The notes: generated by a model from the sequence alone, not told the origin. Shown: positions 23,101-35,357, counted from the stretch's first letter. The stretch is 64,000 nucleotides of DNA from Trileptium ribeirensis (GCA_030248225.1 JASANE010018429.1:38549-102548); one strand, 5' to 3'. Made by a program: numbers and translations.

Positions 23101-24388
23101 TCCTAATTTTACTGTTAAACTTTTTGCCGGGGTTAGTTGTGTTCTAACTTGTGCGGTATTGTGTGATATCCACATATTGCATATTGACGTATGCTATCGT
23201 GAGCTGTTTGGGTGTGCACATAAACGGCGTAAGTGTACCTATGCTTCACTACGTTCTGCAGTCTCGATAGAGTTACTAGTAATAAAATGAACGGTTGTTA
23301 ATTTTTCGAGAATATTCACGAAAAATTTGCTTTTATTTCTATCCGTCGCTGTATTTCTAACTAAAGCTGTGTTACAATAATGGTGTTTTATATTGCAACT
23401 GTAGTAGCTTTGTTTTTGCTTCTTTTGGCTATCACGGCAACTCACGTGTCTGAAAATACAGTCGGATTTGATTTAGTTTTCTTCTGCATTTATGCCCTGT
23501 CGCTGCAGTATTACACGAGGGTTCTTTTGGTAATAGGCTTAACAGGTGTTGTAGTTTTGTGCGGAACAACCTATTTCGCTCGTATCTAATCACCCGGATA
23601 GCGGGTTCTTCGGGCTGTTTGGGTGTAACCAGTTATGGGATATTGGACGGGATAGTTTGACAGCAATATACCTAGTCACTTTTATTTAATGGGAAGTTAC
23701 AATTCGAGTAGACTAGATATACACATGCACTAAGACATGATTTTGTTGATTAGCTACTATTGTTACAAATGGAAATTAAAAAAATTGGCTTAACTGCTTG
23801 ACTTGCTTACTATGTGCATTTCTACGAAGTACCTCGAGTCCCACATTCATCGACAGCTTTTTAAGGTTTAGATTATTGAATAGCGCCACGTGTCACAAAA
23901 AGTGTTTCTTAATTGCTATTTGAGATAATTCTTCATTTCATATGGTTTCATTTCTTCTAACATGTTTTGGCTTCGGTTTTTCAAGTGGCAAGGGTTTAAG
24001 AATAAGGTAAAGCATTAGCTAACTAAAATTATTAGCACAGCTTGTCAACAATAACGTCATATCGCCTTTTCATGGCCCAAAAATGTGGGTAGGAATCGCC
24101 CTATGTCCCATATGTTTATTATTGGCAGAAATCAGCATTGAGTGAATTTTCAACTTTTTAGAAATATTAAATACAAAATCCTTGCTTCCGACATGTTTTT
24201 GCTATCTATACCTACGGCAGTCAATGACGGCCCTATTAATGATTGTAAATCTTTTTCCAGACTACTCACAGCGCACTTCGTCCCACATCTCATAATATTT
24301 TTCTGTCTTTGGGCTGGAGAATCTGAATGAAAACAAACATGGCAATTTTTCTTCAATTGGGTGACCGCAAACGGTAGGGACTTTTTCG
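23101..24388. other. Stretch without supported gene
   Basis: Low-complexity, AT-rich sequence. A 69-codon hydrophobic frame at 23380-23589 is the only notable frame and has no recognisable family. No repeat was recognised. Confidence 0.4.
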
Positions 24389-24410
24389 AGTGGAGTGCGC
24401 ATACTCCACT
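24389..24410. other. Perfect 8-bp-stem hairpin
   Basis: AGTGGAGT, a 6-nt loop, then ACTCCACT. It stands alone just left of the dinucleotide-rich region in which the RTE copy inserted. Role unknown. Confidence 0.7.
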
Positions 24411-24429
24411 ATCACCCCATCCATAGCGG

Positions 24430-24549
24430 AGAGGCTAGAGTTTATAGTTTCGTGTATATATGCATATAATAATATATGTACATATATAATACACTTATAT
24501 TCATATTATGAATTTGAATATATGTGTATACATATGTATGTGTATAATG
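24430..24549. repeat. AT/GT microsatellite-like target region and left 17-bp target site duplication
   Basis: A run of ATAT, ATGT and ACAT dinucleotides. The final 17 bases (24533-24549), TATGTATGTGTATAATG, are repeated exactly at 25569-25585, on the other side of the RTE insertion, and form its target site duplication. The same microsatellite-like sequence continues to the right until about 25640. Confidence 0.9.
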
Positions 24550-25568
24550 GTCTGCGTCAACTCATCTCGTACGCGCTGCGTCACCACTACGTTCCTGAAG
24601 AACTCATGCGATGGGTGCAACTGCTCTACAACGACCTGCAGGGACAAGTCCGTAGCGTCGCCGGCACGTCCAAGCCACTCCGCATCAGCGTCGGCGTCCA
24701 CCAAGGAAGCGCCCTCTCGCCGCTCCTCTTCATCCTCGTCATGGACACCATCAGCCGTGACATCCAACAGCCAGTGCCCTACACCCTGCTCTACGCAGAC
24801 GATATAATGCTCGCCGCTGAACACAAGCCCGACCTCGCGCAGCTCGTACAGACATGGAATGACCGCCTCGCCGAACATGGCCTTCGCCTCAACATCAAGA
24901 AGACCGAGTACATGATGACTGCTCCAGACGAACCAGGAACGATTTCCGTCACCGGCATCGACCTGCCTCGTGCCGAACGCTTCAAATACCTCGGCTCCAG
25001 GCTCTCGGTCGACGGCGATCTGCGACACGAAGTCAACTCACGAGTCAACGCTGCCTGGATGAAGTGGTGGTCGACTACCGGCGTCCTCTGTGACAAGAAG
25101 ATCAAGTACAAATTCAAGTCCAAAGTTTACCGTTCCGTCGTTCGTCCCGTCGCCCTCTACGGCTCCGATTGCTGGCCCGCAACCAAGGACACAGAACGCC
25201 GCTTCGCCGTCATGGAAACCAAGATACTGCGATGGACCAGCGGCGTTATTCGCTTCGATCACTTCCGCAACGACGACATCCGCGGCCGCTACGGCGTTGC
25301 ACCAATCGCCGACAAGATGCGCGAGAAGCGACTCAGCTGGTACGGATATGTCCTGCGCGCCGACGACAATTCGTTCGCCAAGACCGGTCTCGAGGTTACC
25401 GGCAAACGCCCGAAGGGCCGCCCAAAACAACGCTGGTCCGACACGCTTCACGCTGACATGAAGATAGCCAACGCCCACCCGAACAACGCCGAACCGCTCA
25501 AACTGGAAGAAGAAGACCCAAATGGCCGACCCTGCATCGAAGCGGGAATAGCACGCGGAAGAAGAAGA
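24550..25568 (+). mobile_element. Young 5'-truncated RTE-clade LINE insertion
   Basis: This 1019-bp insert is flanked by a perfect 17-bp duplication and ends in a short GAAGAAGAAGA tail, as expected of RTE elements, which use short repeat tails in place of poly(A). It begins inside the reverse transcriptase (GLRQLISYALRHHYVPEE). It continues through SVGVHQGSALSPLLFILV, the intact catalytic LLYADDIML, LNIKKTEYM, FKYLGSRLS, AAWMKWW and the C-terminal PKGRPKQRW block. An open frame runs from upstream flank to 25583. Near 25500 it leaves the frame that encodes the usual end, ADPASKRE, which stops at TAG 25549-25551, so one small frameshift is present. The insert is clearly GC-richer than its surroundings. 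This RT type is familiar to me mostly from nematode sequences. Confidence 0.93.
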
Positions 25569-25585
25569 TATGTATGTGTATAATG
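25569..25585. repeat. Right 17-bp target site duplication of the RTE copy
   Basis: Identical to 24533-24549. Identity over all 17 bases points to a recent insertion. Confidence 0.92.
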
Positions 25586-25639
25586 TACATAATAATACAC
25601 ATAATAAATATGTATTTATGTATATGTAAATATAGAATA

Positions 25640-26320
25640 AGCGCACTATTTAAGGAACACCTTTGATGTTAAAAGCATCAATTGAGGAACCAGCAGAAAT
25701 TTAGTAATATTGCTTTCATATCGTGCGACGTAAGTCAACCAAAAAAGCTCTACATATTCATATGGCCATCTTAATATTACTGTGCAAACTTCTAAATCTA
25801 AATCGGACACGTGTTGTTGTAACATGACAGAAAACATTTATTCCTTAAATCCTTGTATTTCGATTTTTACGAAACGAAATAACGACATTTTAAGGGACTG
25901 AACTTGTTTTAAGGAACAAGAGAATTTACATCTTTTCTTCTCTTGTTTCACAGTGCAGTAGTTTTGCCCGTCAATGTTAAGCAAAGCATACATTCTAAAG
26001 CCAGTAATATCAAGTTCCAAAAAAGTATAAAATTTTGGTTTGCAGCAAATAGCTGCGTCGGTAAAGCCGTTACCGATAGTTAACTCTTGTATTCTGAATC
26101 CGGCTTTACGTTCAAAATAGCTGCCCGTTTGGGCTAATTCAAGAGGACAAGTCAGAAAAACCTTAACCTGGATTTATCAAATAGATACCAATATGGCGTT
26201 GATTGCAAAGTCAATGGCTAATGGCTTGTTTAATACAAATACCGAGTTTGTCGTGGGGCGTGCGTTTGTGCCTGCGTTGTTATTCGTTGGCTTTGCGAAA
26301 TTTCTTAAGGACCCCAGCGT
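25640..26320. other. Stretch without recognised gene
   Basis: AT-rich sequence with short frames only. A GGTAAAGCCGTTACC-type inverted motif lies near 26060. Nothing else was recognised. Confidence 0.45.
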
Positions 26321-26327
26321 CAATTCA

Positions 26328-26440
26328 TAAATAGCGTAGTGGCTTGCGAAAGACGCTTGCAGCCACCCTGGTTCAATGAGCTGCTTCGGCAAAAGTTTGC
26401 TCAATATTGTACAGAATACACATTAATTCATGCAAGAAAT
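26328..26440 (+). mobile_element. tRNA-derived SINE head, copy 1
   Basis: An A-box-like TAGCGTAGTGG (26332) is followed 38 bp later by a B-box-like GGTTCAATG (26370), with GCAGCCACCCT just before it, as in tRNA-derived SINE heads. The sequence continues with GCTCAATATTGTACAGAATAC, which is shared with copy 2. It is too diverged to be a tRNA gene. Confidence 0.6.
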
Positions 26441-26599
26441 GTCTAATCAAAGAGCACACTATCACTCTGTTAACATTCCCGCAGAGTGTCACAATTTTGA
26501 TACAGCGTACACTGTGATGCCATGCGCCAACCGAATCAGTCAGGGTGGATTTAATCCGCTCGCTTTGCAACGTTCCTTAAAAGACTGAGTGACAGATAT

Positions 26600-26720
26600 T
26601 AAATAGCGTAGTGGGTGGAGAACAAACTCGTAGCCAAAAAATACAGGTTCAATCTGCTGCGGTGGCAAGACATTGCTCAGAATTGTACGAAATACTCATT
26701 AGTTCATGTAGAAAAGTTTA
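26600..26720 (+). mobile_element. tRNA-derived SINE head, copy 2
   Basis: This is a second, diverged copy of 26328-26440, 270 bp downstream in the same orientation. It has TAGCGTAGTGG (26604), B-box-like GGTTCAATC (26646) and the shared tail GCTCAGAATTGTACGAAATAC followed by ATTAGTTCATG. Confidence 0.6.
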
Positions 26721-26963
26721 TTTTAATATCAACAGTAATCTTGATTACTACATTGCGGTTTATTCAGGAGTTGTATTTTCTTACGCAGGCATGAGTAATT
26801 AAATAAGCGATTGAATTACGGATTATTTACTTATTGCTAGTCGTATTCTAACAATAATTTGGAGCATATAAAACTCAATCTCCATGTTGTGGTTTAAAAT
26901 TGGGCATAAAAATATATGTTTAGAGAAACTGCAACAACTTGTTATGCTAGTCACGCAACCATA

Positions 26964-27067
26964 TACAATTTGGTGCAACTGGTATGTCATCACCTACGAA
27001 CTGGTGTAAGTAGCACGCTACTTGCACCAATTTGTGGATGATGGCATGAAAGTTGCATCAATTTGTA
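26964..27067. mobile_element. Foldback hairpin of ~51-bp arms
   Basis: The left arm starts TACAATTTGGTGCAAC and the right arm, in reverse complement, starts TACAAATTGATGCAAC. The arms pair along about 51 bp with roughly 80% identity and meet at GGTGTAAGTAGC / GCTACTTGCACC with a 2-nt loop. Weak pairing continues outside. It is most likely a foldback MITE. A microRNA-type precursor is conceivable from the shape, but nothing else supports that. Confidence 0.7.
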
Positions 27068-27109
27068 AATAGTGGTGTCGCACAATGTGCAAGCAGCGAG
27101 TAACTGGCA

Positions 27110-29596
27110 TGCCAGAAACTACAATTTGTTGAAATTCAGCGTGCCAGCTTCGAAAGAGTGTTTAGTCGATGCACGCAAATTAATGTGAATGGTGCACTGA
27201 TATTACAGAGAGAAACCGAAGAAAATCTTTCGTAACCTGTTCGCTAGGTGTCTCCCAACATTTTGTCTTTATTGTTGTCCGCAACTGTATGCTTTGTAGC
27301 ATATATACTAGATTTTTGCAATTTTGAAAGTTTTTTGTATAATTATAGCCAAGTGATGAGAACGAAATATAGGTATATGACAATGATATGCGTCACATAG
27401 ATACAACGTTGTTTTATAATAGACTGTAATATATGTATATCACTGCTCGATATAGTGGAAGGTTTTACGCAGTATCTACGCAATTGGTTTTAATCTTTAC
27501 TTTACATGGGAGTTTATGATTGCTATACGCAGTGTATATTCGGCATCATTGTGTTAGGTTTAAGACTTATAAATAAAAAGTACACAGGATGCCATTCATA
27601 AAACGATTGGTGTATGGGATCGAAATTTTGACATTGAATTAAACTGAATGACATGCCGTGAAACAACATTTCTACTGATGCTTTGACATTCGAAAGTTAT
27701 TTAAATAAACGTATTTGAAGTTTTCTTTTACAGAGGCTTGTGCGTCCTGGATTTATTGTTTTCGGGCTTTTTGCACTCTAGGTATGTATATTTACGTTTT
27801 GCGAAGGCAGTTGTATTCGATGGTCTGCTGTGGGCACTTTGGCCCTTACTCGGCAGCGGGGGTGGGGGCACTAGCCTTAGTAAAAAATGTGATAGAATTC
27901 TTTACTGTAATAACTTTTGTACCTTATACCATGTCGCTTGGCGAAGAATATGTGTCATTTTGGAATATATTCAGCATTCGTAACGCTAACTTTTTGATAT
28001 TGCTTCCCTGATGGAGTTCTGCTTGAAGTGAATATTATCTGTCAATGTAACACAACAAATAGCTTATGAACCTTTCCACAATTTTTAATAATTCTGCGGT
28101 TCAATTCTGTCAAGACGATTAATATCTGGGACAGTGTAACGATCCGGCCGCATGCGAAATGCATCGTATGCGGTTCTCGACATACTAAGCTTTAGCCCAA
28201 GGATCTTGCGCAACACTTAGACTAAGCGTAATCCTACCATCCCCGAACCTAGCACATTGATCTTTTTCTTTTTACCATCAAGGTACGACCCGTAAAAGTG
28301 ACTTGGGGAAGTACCTATAAAGGTATCAAGGTATGTACCAAGAATTACCTGCTTTGGTGATGAATTTGCAGTTGGTGAAAAAATCGATGATTTAGCGATC
28401 GTAGACTTGATCGGTTGCATTTTATGTAATGGTATATATTTACGTGCGGTGCATTATAAAACGCATGGAACCATTCAAAATTATATACGTCAGTTATCGA
28501 TACTAGAACTGCGCTTGTGTTTTATTGCTGTAAATTTTCGTTCGTAAGTGTACACCCACCAGATAAGTGTACACCCACCAGAAGTGAACCTCGTGAATTT
28601 GATTAGCAGTTGTTTTTGTAATTTTCTCTACAACCACTTTTTAGTTGGTTATAGTAAAAGCCATAAAGGAGCTTTGGTGAGTACCACAGATGTTTTAATG
28701 GAAATTATATCATTGTTAATTGATATTCAATATATGAATTAGCTAAATGCGTTTAGTTGCAACCACTGAACCTATAAAAGGTGTAATATGGTTATGTTCG
28801 ATGCCCCGTGGAATTTGGTTAAGTACGAGGATCTACTGGTTTTGTAAAAACAATATATATACTTCTAGACAGTCCGTGCGGTTTTTATACTACGAATGTC
28901 GTTGGGACTCTGTGAGCGCATTAACCTTGCATCACCATATTAATGCAACCGTTATTGGAGCTAATGACACAAATATATAATGTATACAGTTACATTTATA
29001 TTTAATACTAAACGTGCTTGTAGTGTATATATGACTGTAGTGAAGCTTTCGAACACTATCACTGTAATCACAGAAGGGGTGAAAATTATCCGTTGGACCA
29101 CAGGCGTTGAGTACTGGTGATATTGTTTACAATATATTATCAATATTTAAAGTCTCGAAATCATCGCTCTGACATGATTCTTATTAAAATCATTTTAACT
29201 AGACAAGCAACGCAGTGCACCAGGAACTAATTTTGATTTATATACCTTTTTGTTTGTTGTGCAAACCCATGATTTGTTCATAATTTTACAATATCTAATA
29301 ATTTATAATATATTGCCATGGATCTTGGTAAATAAAGATTCTTCAATTAGCTTTTTTCAGTGGAGCGGTTTCGGCTTTTGAACGATGTCTGATAAAACTA
29401 TAATAACAGTTATCATCGCAAGAATATGTAAACTCGTGGATTGGTATATTTCCAGTTCAAATGTAGTTAATAGTATTTAAGGAGGTGTCACATTATTCGG
29501 ATATTGTATATGTAGCATCAAAAAATACCTTACAAACAGTTTGACATTAAAAAATAACATGGCAAACGAAAATATCCCAATAGGTTTATCAACATA
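27110..29596. other. Stretch without supported gene; one candidate exon
   Basis: Mostly AT-rich. At 27733 a good acceptor (TTTTCTTTTACAG) opens a region with two overlapping frames of 98 and 81 codons up to about 28011; neither resembles a family I know. A 26-nt imperfect palindrome, CCGCATGCG..CGTATGCGG, lies at about 28147-28172. A 19-bp unit, AAGTGTACACCCACCAGAT, is repeated in tandem at 28546-28583. No other feature was seen. Confidence 0.4.
28546..28583. repeat. Two tandem copies of a 19-bp unit
   Basis: AAGTGTACACCCACCAGAT followed directly by AAGTGTACACCCACCAGAA. The first 18 bases of the two copies are identical. Confidence 0.9.
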
Positions 29597-32500
29597 CATA
29601 TGGAGAGCTTAGGCAGCAGCTGCGCTTCACAAGGGTGTTCGGACACGGCCCGATTATTTGCTTACATGTCTAGTATGATTACTGAGGTCACCAGGGAGGT
29701 TGACACTGACACCTGCTCACATGTCATGATGTCCAACTGTTGTTCCCTATCTTGATCTCACTCGAAAGATGTTTATTTCAATATTGTCGAAGAGGAAATC
29801 TACGTATGTGACCCTAATAGTGAATATTGTAATGATCATTAAATGTGTCTGATATTGTGCAGAAATTGGATCATCTGCAATCGATTTTTCTGGTCCTATT
29901 ATTGGTTTGTGGCCCCCTCAGGATTCTGACAATTACTGAGTGTTTAACGTCGGATTATTTGGTTACTAATTTGCTAATCGTGAATTGGAACTTTAAATAA
30001 AGTATTTTGTGCAGTGAACTTTAACCGACTTTATGATGCCTTTATGATTTGGTGAACCATTTTCATTGATTTCGTGGATTCCTCTCGCAATACTTCAGTT
30101 TCTCTATTACGTTAGTATAAATAATAAACCATACGCGTTAAGGCTTGAATTCTCTTCCCTACAGGCCGTAGCGTTGATCATTGACCGGTACGGATAAACA
30201 AGACGATTAGAATATATAACGCTGTCCGCGTAAATATCATGGGACACAATGAATGTTTTGTAAATTGTATTTCGAAATATTTATACTCGAAAGATAAGGG
30301 TATCGAAGACATTACAGAGCACGGACAATTACAAAATGCGACAACGACGAGGTACACTGGCAACCGATCTTAACACCACGATAGGTCATATAATAATCTA
30401 AAGCTAGGTATCGCGAAGCATCATCATCCTAGAATTAGGAGCAAGGAGGACAAGAGAGTGAGTACAATCCCTATACTAGCGGCACAAGGGAAACACTTGT
30501 TTCCGTAGCCTCCAATCGTGGCGTGTTTAACTTAGCTATAGGTTCAGAAACGTGATTCGGTGTGCTTTGAAGTTTGCTCAACGCAGCGCGCGGCGTTACT
30601 TAAATCTGATATAAAAACCTGAATCTTTGGGGGTGTAATCCCTTCGAAAATTTTTGGACGCGCTGAATGCAATGCGGTTTGGCCGGACAAAATCAACTAT
30701 GGGACAATTTGCTAATACACAACAAAGCATTCAGTAACAACACAAAACATACATGACCGAATGCTTGAATCCATAGTACAATGCAACATACTCTCCATCT
30801 GTTTACTAACAATTAATGAACTAATTGCGCCTCTGGACTCGATGACAGCTCTTGCGATATCTCTAAGACTGAAAGATGGCTCGATCTATTGGCGCAAGGA
30901 AATCCTAAGCTAACCTTCATTTCCGTACATTTCTAGTGCCTGGTCGATTATGTAGCAGCAGCTATTGGTTTTTGGGTCGGGTAACAATAGAACGATAGTT
31001 TGGTCAAGGTTGGGAATCAATTTTAGTAGGTCAAACACATCATCCTTAAGTAGTTTTATGAAATTACCTTTGCACGGGCCACGACACTTTAGTTGCAGAA
31101 ACACCCTCTTGATTGTGATGGCCCAGTTATTGCACGGCAATGCCCTTAAGACGCAAACCTAGTTCAGATGTGTATATTCTGCACGATGATTTCTCCCCAA
31201 ATTTCGACCTGACTTCACCGAAATTCTGCCTAGTGTCTCCGTATATATACCTTATAATGCATTTCTCGATAGCCCCATACTAAACGGCTAAACAATGCTA
31301 GCGATCGGACCTGAAATCGCCTATCCTGCCTTTGCCTATGATTTTCTACCGTTTCTTTGTTTGGTCGCTCTGTTTCCTATATTACTACTGTTTCCATGCT
31401 TACATGGAGACATATCGTGACTTCCAAACACCGTAAACTTTACATCCCGTTTATAGGCAGTCCGATGACAATCGGAGCAAGGAGACAGAGGCGCAACGGA
31501 CAGTGCAAACAAATATCGAAAAACTCAAAACTCAGCGACTCATTCGCGCCACAAGAATAAGGAGGCTTTGCTGCCGTCGGAACTGCGGTCGAAAGCTTTC
31601 CTGTATTATCTCACATTTTAGGATTTTCTAGCTGGAATTTTAGCTCGACTTTCAACACTTTTGTCAGGGTCGCAACATTCCTCATCACGCAGGCTAAGAT
31701 TTTGACTGCTAAGTAATCTGTGAATTCAGCCCTACAAGTTTTAAGAGAAAATATTTTCTGGTAAATGTACTCAGCAACGTGACCTACTTAAAACCGGGCC
31801 GCTTTAGATCTACCCATATTTTGTCCGCATATGCCACTCACCATTCGAATACTGATCATCTACTGTCACCCGAGCTCTGTGCGAACAAACTGTTTATAAA
31901 TCATTGTGTATGTGTATCTACTGTATGTATCATTGTCCGATTGAATTGCTCCGAAGCAATTATTTGAAAGTTGGGGCACGATTTGAGCGCTCTGTTCGTG
32001 TCAATTTTCTCCCCAGACTAACCCAGTAACTTCCTTCCCTGGAATTACTTGTGCGGACGTGACACTCAAAAATGTCATGCACATGCTGAATTTCGATGAT
32101 AAGCGGCCCAAATAGATTTCCGTGATAGGCATAACGTTTGACTTTATTTTAACCTCTGGGGCACAACCTGTCCTGTCCCTACCTATTCCTAATGGCATAG
32201 CTTTGTGCACTATCCTGTCAGATTCATTTTTTGCTTCCATTTCGGCTGTCGGCTGAAGAGCGAAGGTTAACTGTAAGTATAATTTGTTCAACTTTCGTAA
32301 AATGGTTATTTTGCCAGTGCTCAATTTCTGTTCTGGGGTACGAACTGCGACGCTCCTGGACTGTCTCACTATTAGCTAAAGTTGGCCCCTCATCTCTAAT
32401 GGAAAAAGTTATATCAATTTAAGGCGATTTTTGACCGGTGGAAATTTACGAATTCGCTCTATGCAACAATCTCGAAAATTTCAGCTGTAGACAATTTACT

Positions 32501-33527
32501 AAGATGTACTATAAAAGCTGGGGGCGCCATTTGTACTAAGTCCTGTGAACTTCATACTTATGCTCAATTTAGAAACCGATTTGTTAGTAACATATTTTTG
32601 TCATTTTCGGAACGTCAATACATGATCTCTCCTATTTGCTTAAGGACTCTAGTGAGCTCATTAATTGATGTATGGGACCTTTGGTGGGCTCTCCTGCGCT
32701 AACGGATGGGCAGATCGAGGTTCCCAGGGGATCGTTGAACTTGCCATGAGAGGTCAATTCGTATGAGGGATGGCACCTTCATCTTATGGGTGGGTAATGT
32801 AAAAATGCTAAAGTGATGAAAATACAGAGCTTAGATAAAGATGGGGTAGCTAATGCATCGTTTGTCCCGGGTTATAGGGGAGTCTTATGAGACCCGCTGT
32901 ATATTTTCGACAGGGTTAATACAATGATAGGTGGTTTGCCTACTTTCGGCTTAAAGAAAGAATGTTGAAATTTTATGCCCTCTGGCAGAAACATACTATT
33001 TTAGGGTGCAATTTCGCAGGTTATGTCACACCGTCATACAGGGTCAAGTAGCGACTCGCCGCATATCGTTGTATTCAAGAAGAACAGACGAGTCGAACGA
33101 GGCGTCGCATGCCTATTTTAGTGATTGAAGCAAAACATTAGATCGTTGCGAAATAAAACAAAACTACTAAATTATGCGATATGTAATATACAACCGAAAT
33201 AAAACGGTTAAGCGGACCGAGGACCGCTTGGGCTCACGGAATTCTACAGTACCGGTGACAAGGTGATTTTATATGTTTCCGCAGCGAAAGTTAAACTTTT
33301 GTTTCTACCCTTAGACCAACCAAATAGCTCAATAAAATCTAATAGTGTTCTTTAGCTATGCAATGGCATGGCATACCTAGCAAAGTATGCAGTTCCTATA
33401 TGAGATGCTTCATCCAAAAAAATAAAAGATCACAAAGTTGGCGTTTTGGTAATTGCAACCGATATTGTTGATTTGGTTGCGCTCCTGATGTTTTATTCAT
33501 ACAGTAAAATAAAAATTCGCGGTGTGA
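29597..33527 (-). mobile_element. Element II, copy 1 (uninterrupted, unclassified repeat)
   Basis: This 3.9 kb block is colinear with 39576-40758 joined to 50615-54092, so it shows the element without the insertion found there. The left end shares a diverged segment with the start of element I: GGAGAGCTTAGGCAGCAG, then CTTCACAAGG, then CAGGGAGGTTGAC. On the minus strand several frames are shared with copy 2 as protein-level similarity. Examples are FNDPLG (about 32725), HKAMPLG (about 32200), a LENPKM region (about 31630) and LDQTIVLLLPDPKTN (about 31000). This suggests the sense strand is minus. I recognise no transposase or polymerase. Stops and frameshifts are frequent, so the copy is dead. 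Confidence 0.8.
30910..31140 (-). pseudogene. Element II C-terminal frame, unidentified, shared by both copies
   Basis: This 76-codon frame contains DDVFDLLKLIPNLDQTIVLL and then IIDQALEMYGNEG before the stop. The second copy encodes matching residues (NDDGFDLLN, NIVLLLPDPK, IIDQALKIFGNEG with the same TAG), with an insertion and a frameshift between them. Shared residues and a shared stop position in two diverged copies indicate ancient coding sequence. The 'IVLLLPDP...IIDQALEMY' pattern is faintly like the second half of a BTB domain (I(I/V)LPDV...LL.(F/L)LY.G), but this is a weak resemblance only. Confidence 0.5.
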
Positions 33528-34174
33528 TGTTATCGGGACGCTCAAGAAGGCAATGAATGTGCATTAAAATCATATTGATAACATAGGTACCTACTGTGGG
33601 TAAGCCAATATTCAAATGCTACTAACAACCAGACTTAGCGTGAGTAACGGATGTTTCTACTGATCAGTACAATTAAGCTTCACAATTACATGACAAGTTT
33701 TCAAGCGATTTCGTTCATTTTGGTTTCATTGGAAAGGACATAAAATCTGTACTGACAAGCGCTCGGGATAGTTTCTTTAAAGACTGACCATTTACGAGTT
33801 AAGTGCCGCAGAATCCTTTATCCGTCGTTCCGATTACTCGGATGCTGCTATTTTCGTAATTTTGTTGTTGTCAGCTCTTCGTTTAACCATTGTTCTATAT
33901 ATAAATTCTCAACCATTACGACATGTGTTGACTGTTACAACCTACATCAGTAAAACTAATATTATTGATCTTTGTTACATTCCACGGAATTTTAAGACTT
34001 TCGCTGTTCATTTTCAAGACTTTAAGACTTTTACCTCTTTGAGCAGCCGATAGCCTCTTGTTCCCGGAAAGTCATGATCGCTCGTTCACAGAATAATGCT
34101 CCCATCTACTTGAAAATTTTTTACGTACCACACGTTGTATTTACCGATGTTATATACGACATGTGTTATATAAC

Positions 34175-34202
34175 TGTTACATTCGACATGTCGTATGTAA
34201 CA
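34175..34202. repeat. 28-bp near-perfect palindrome centred on GACATGTC
   Basis: TGTTACAT, then TCGACATGTCG, then TATGTAACA. The two halves pair completely except at one position. Related half or whole palindromes lie at about 33918, 34157, 36207, 36233, 36263 and 36306, with TGTTACATACGACATGTC at 36254 the closest. Confidence 0.85.
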
Positions 34203-35357
34203 GTGTATGTAACGTTGGTATGTCTACAGCTAACTTTCAAAACAATGGGTATAATATGAGATTAAAATGACCATGTTGGCAATACTGCATTACCTGCGCT
34301 TCACTGTCATCGCGAGGCTTTATAACAACTTACGAAGTTGATTTTGGATTTTCACCACAGCTGCTAAGCGGTGATTAGCCTTACTCGTTCTGCTTCCGTT
34401 TGCGCCTTAACTAGTGTATGGCGCGTGTGAAGGTATGCGACTCGAGATATAAGCATACATGTGGTTCCGCAATCCATTTGTTAAGGCTTTAAACCAATTC
34501 CACCTTCGCAAGTTTTATTTGTTAGTGAAAACTTTGGCTCAATTTTTAGAGTGAACGTGAGCTATAATGATTTCGTTGTGGCAGTGATGTGGCCTCGAGG
34601 ACCACGCCTATAAAGAAATAAATAGGTAAAAGCTTTAATTTTAGAATAACATCTACCCCAAGTTTTCAATTACAATTTATATAGCTTTATAATGTCGGCA
34701 CGGTTCGGCTTTATAATTTAGAGCATCAAGACACGTTTTACTGATTTTCAAAAAATTAATTGGAGTTAGTTTCGCGGACTGCCAAATAAAACACGACACC
34801 GAATCCATACTACAGACCGCATGTTTGTATTATTGATATCGACAGTTTGCAGTAAAATCGTATACAAAATGTTAAATGTGTCCTTCTTTTTCTGAAACGT
34901 GGACGTTCTATCATGAAAGTGAAAACCTTGTTTAAATTCTTAAACAAGCACAAATTCTTAGCTCACAATGCAATATTTATACGTGGTGCTGTATTCCGCT
35001 GAAATAAAGGCAAACAGATATAAACGAAGCAGGCTCATAATTTAGGAAATAGGCCTGTGTCTTTGTAAAAAGCTATACCGGACACATCTATTTTAAAATT
35101 CGGATCAACAAAACCAAATCACCAATGTGTTAAACCACTTTCTAAATATAAATATTTAACAACTTGTATTCCAGAAAATATTCTAGCGTTGCGCGCATAA
35201 CGGCAAACCTGACCAAAACGTGCAATTAAAGGTCTGTACTTGGGTGAGGGTTATCGGTAATAAGTTATACGCCAGGACTGGATCAAAACACATTCAAATA
35301 CATCAATCCACATCTAAAATAAAAACTTTGCCAGTACGTGGTAGTCAGTAAACCGAA

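Noticed and set aside
23380..23589. 69-codon hydrophobic frame as a membrane protein gene
   Set aside because: T-rich DNA readily gives hydrophobic frames. No homolog, promoter or splice evidence was seen.
24501..25646. Two long minus-strand frames (175 and 202 codons)
   Set aside because: They are shadows of the GC-rich RTE reverse transcriptase on the other strand.
26328..26400. Functional tRNA gene
   Set aside because: A- and B-box-like motifs are present, but the acceptor stem and anticodon arm do not pair. A SINE head is more likely.
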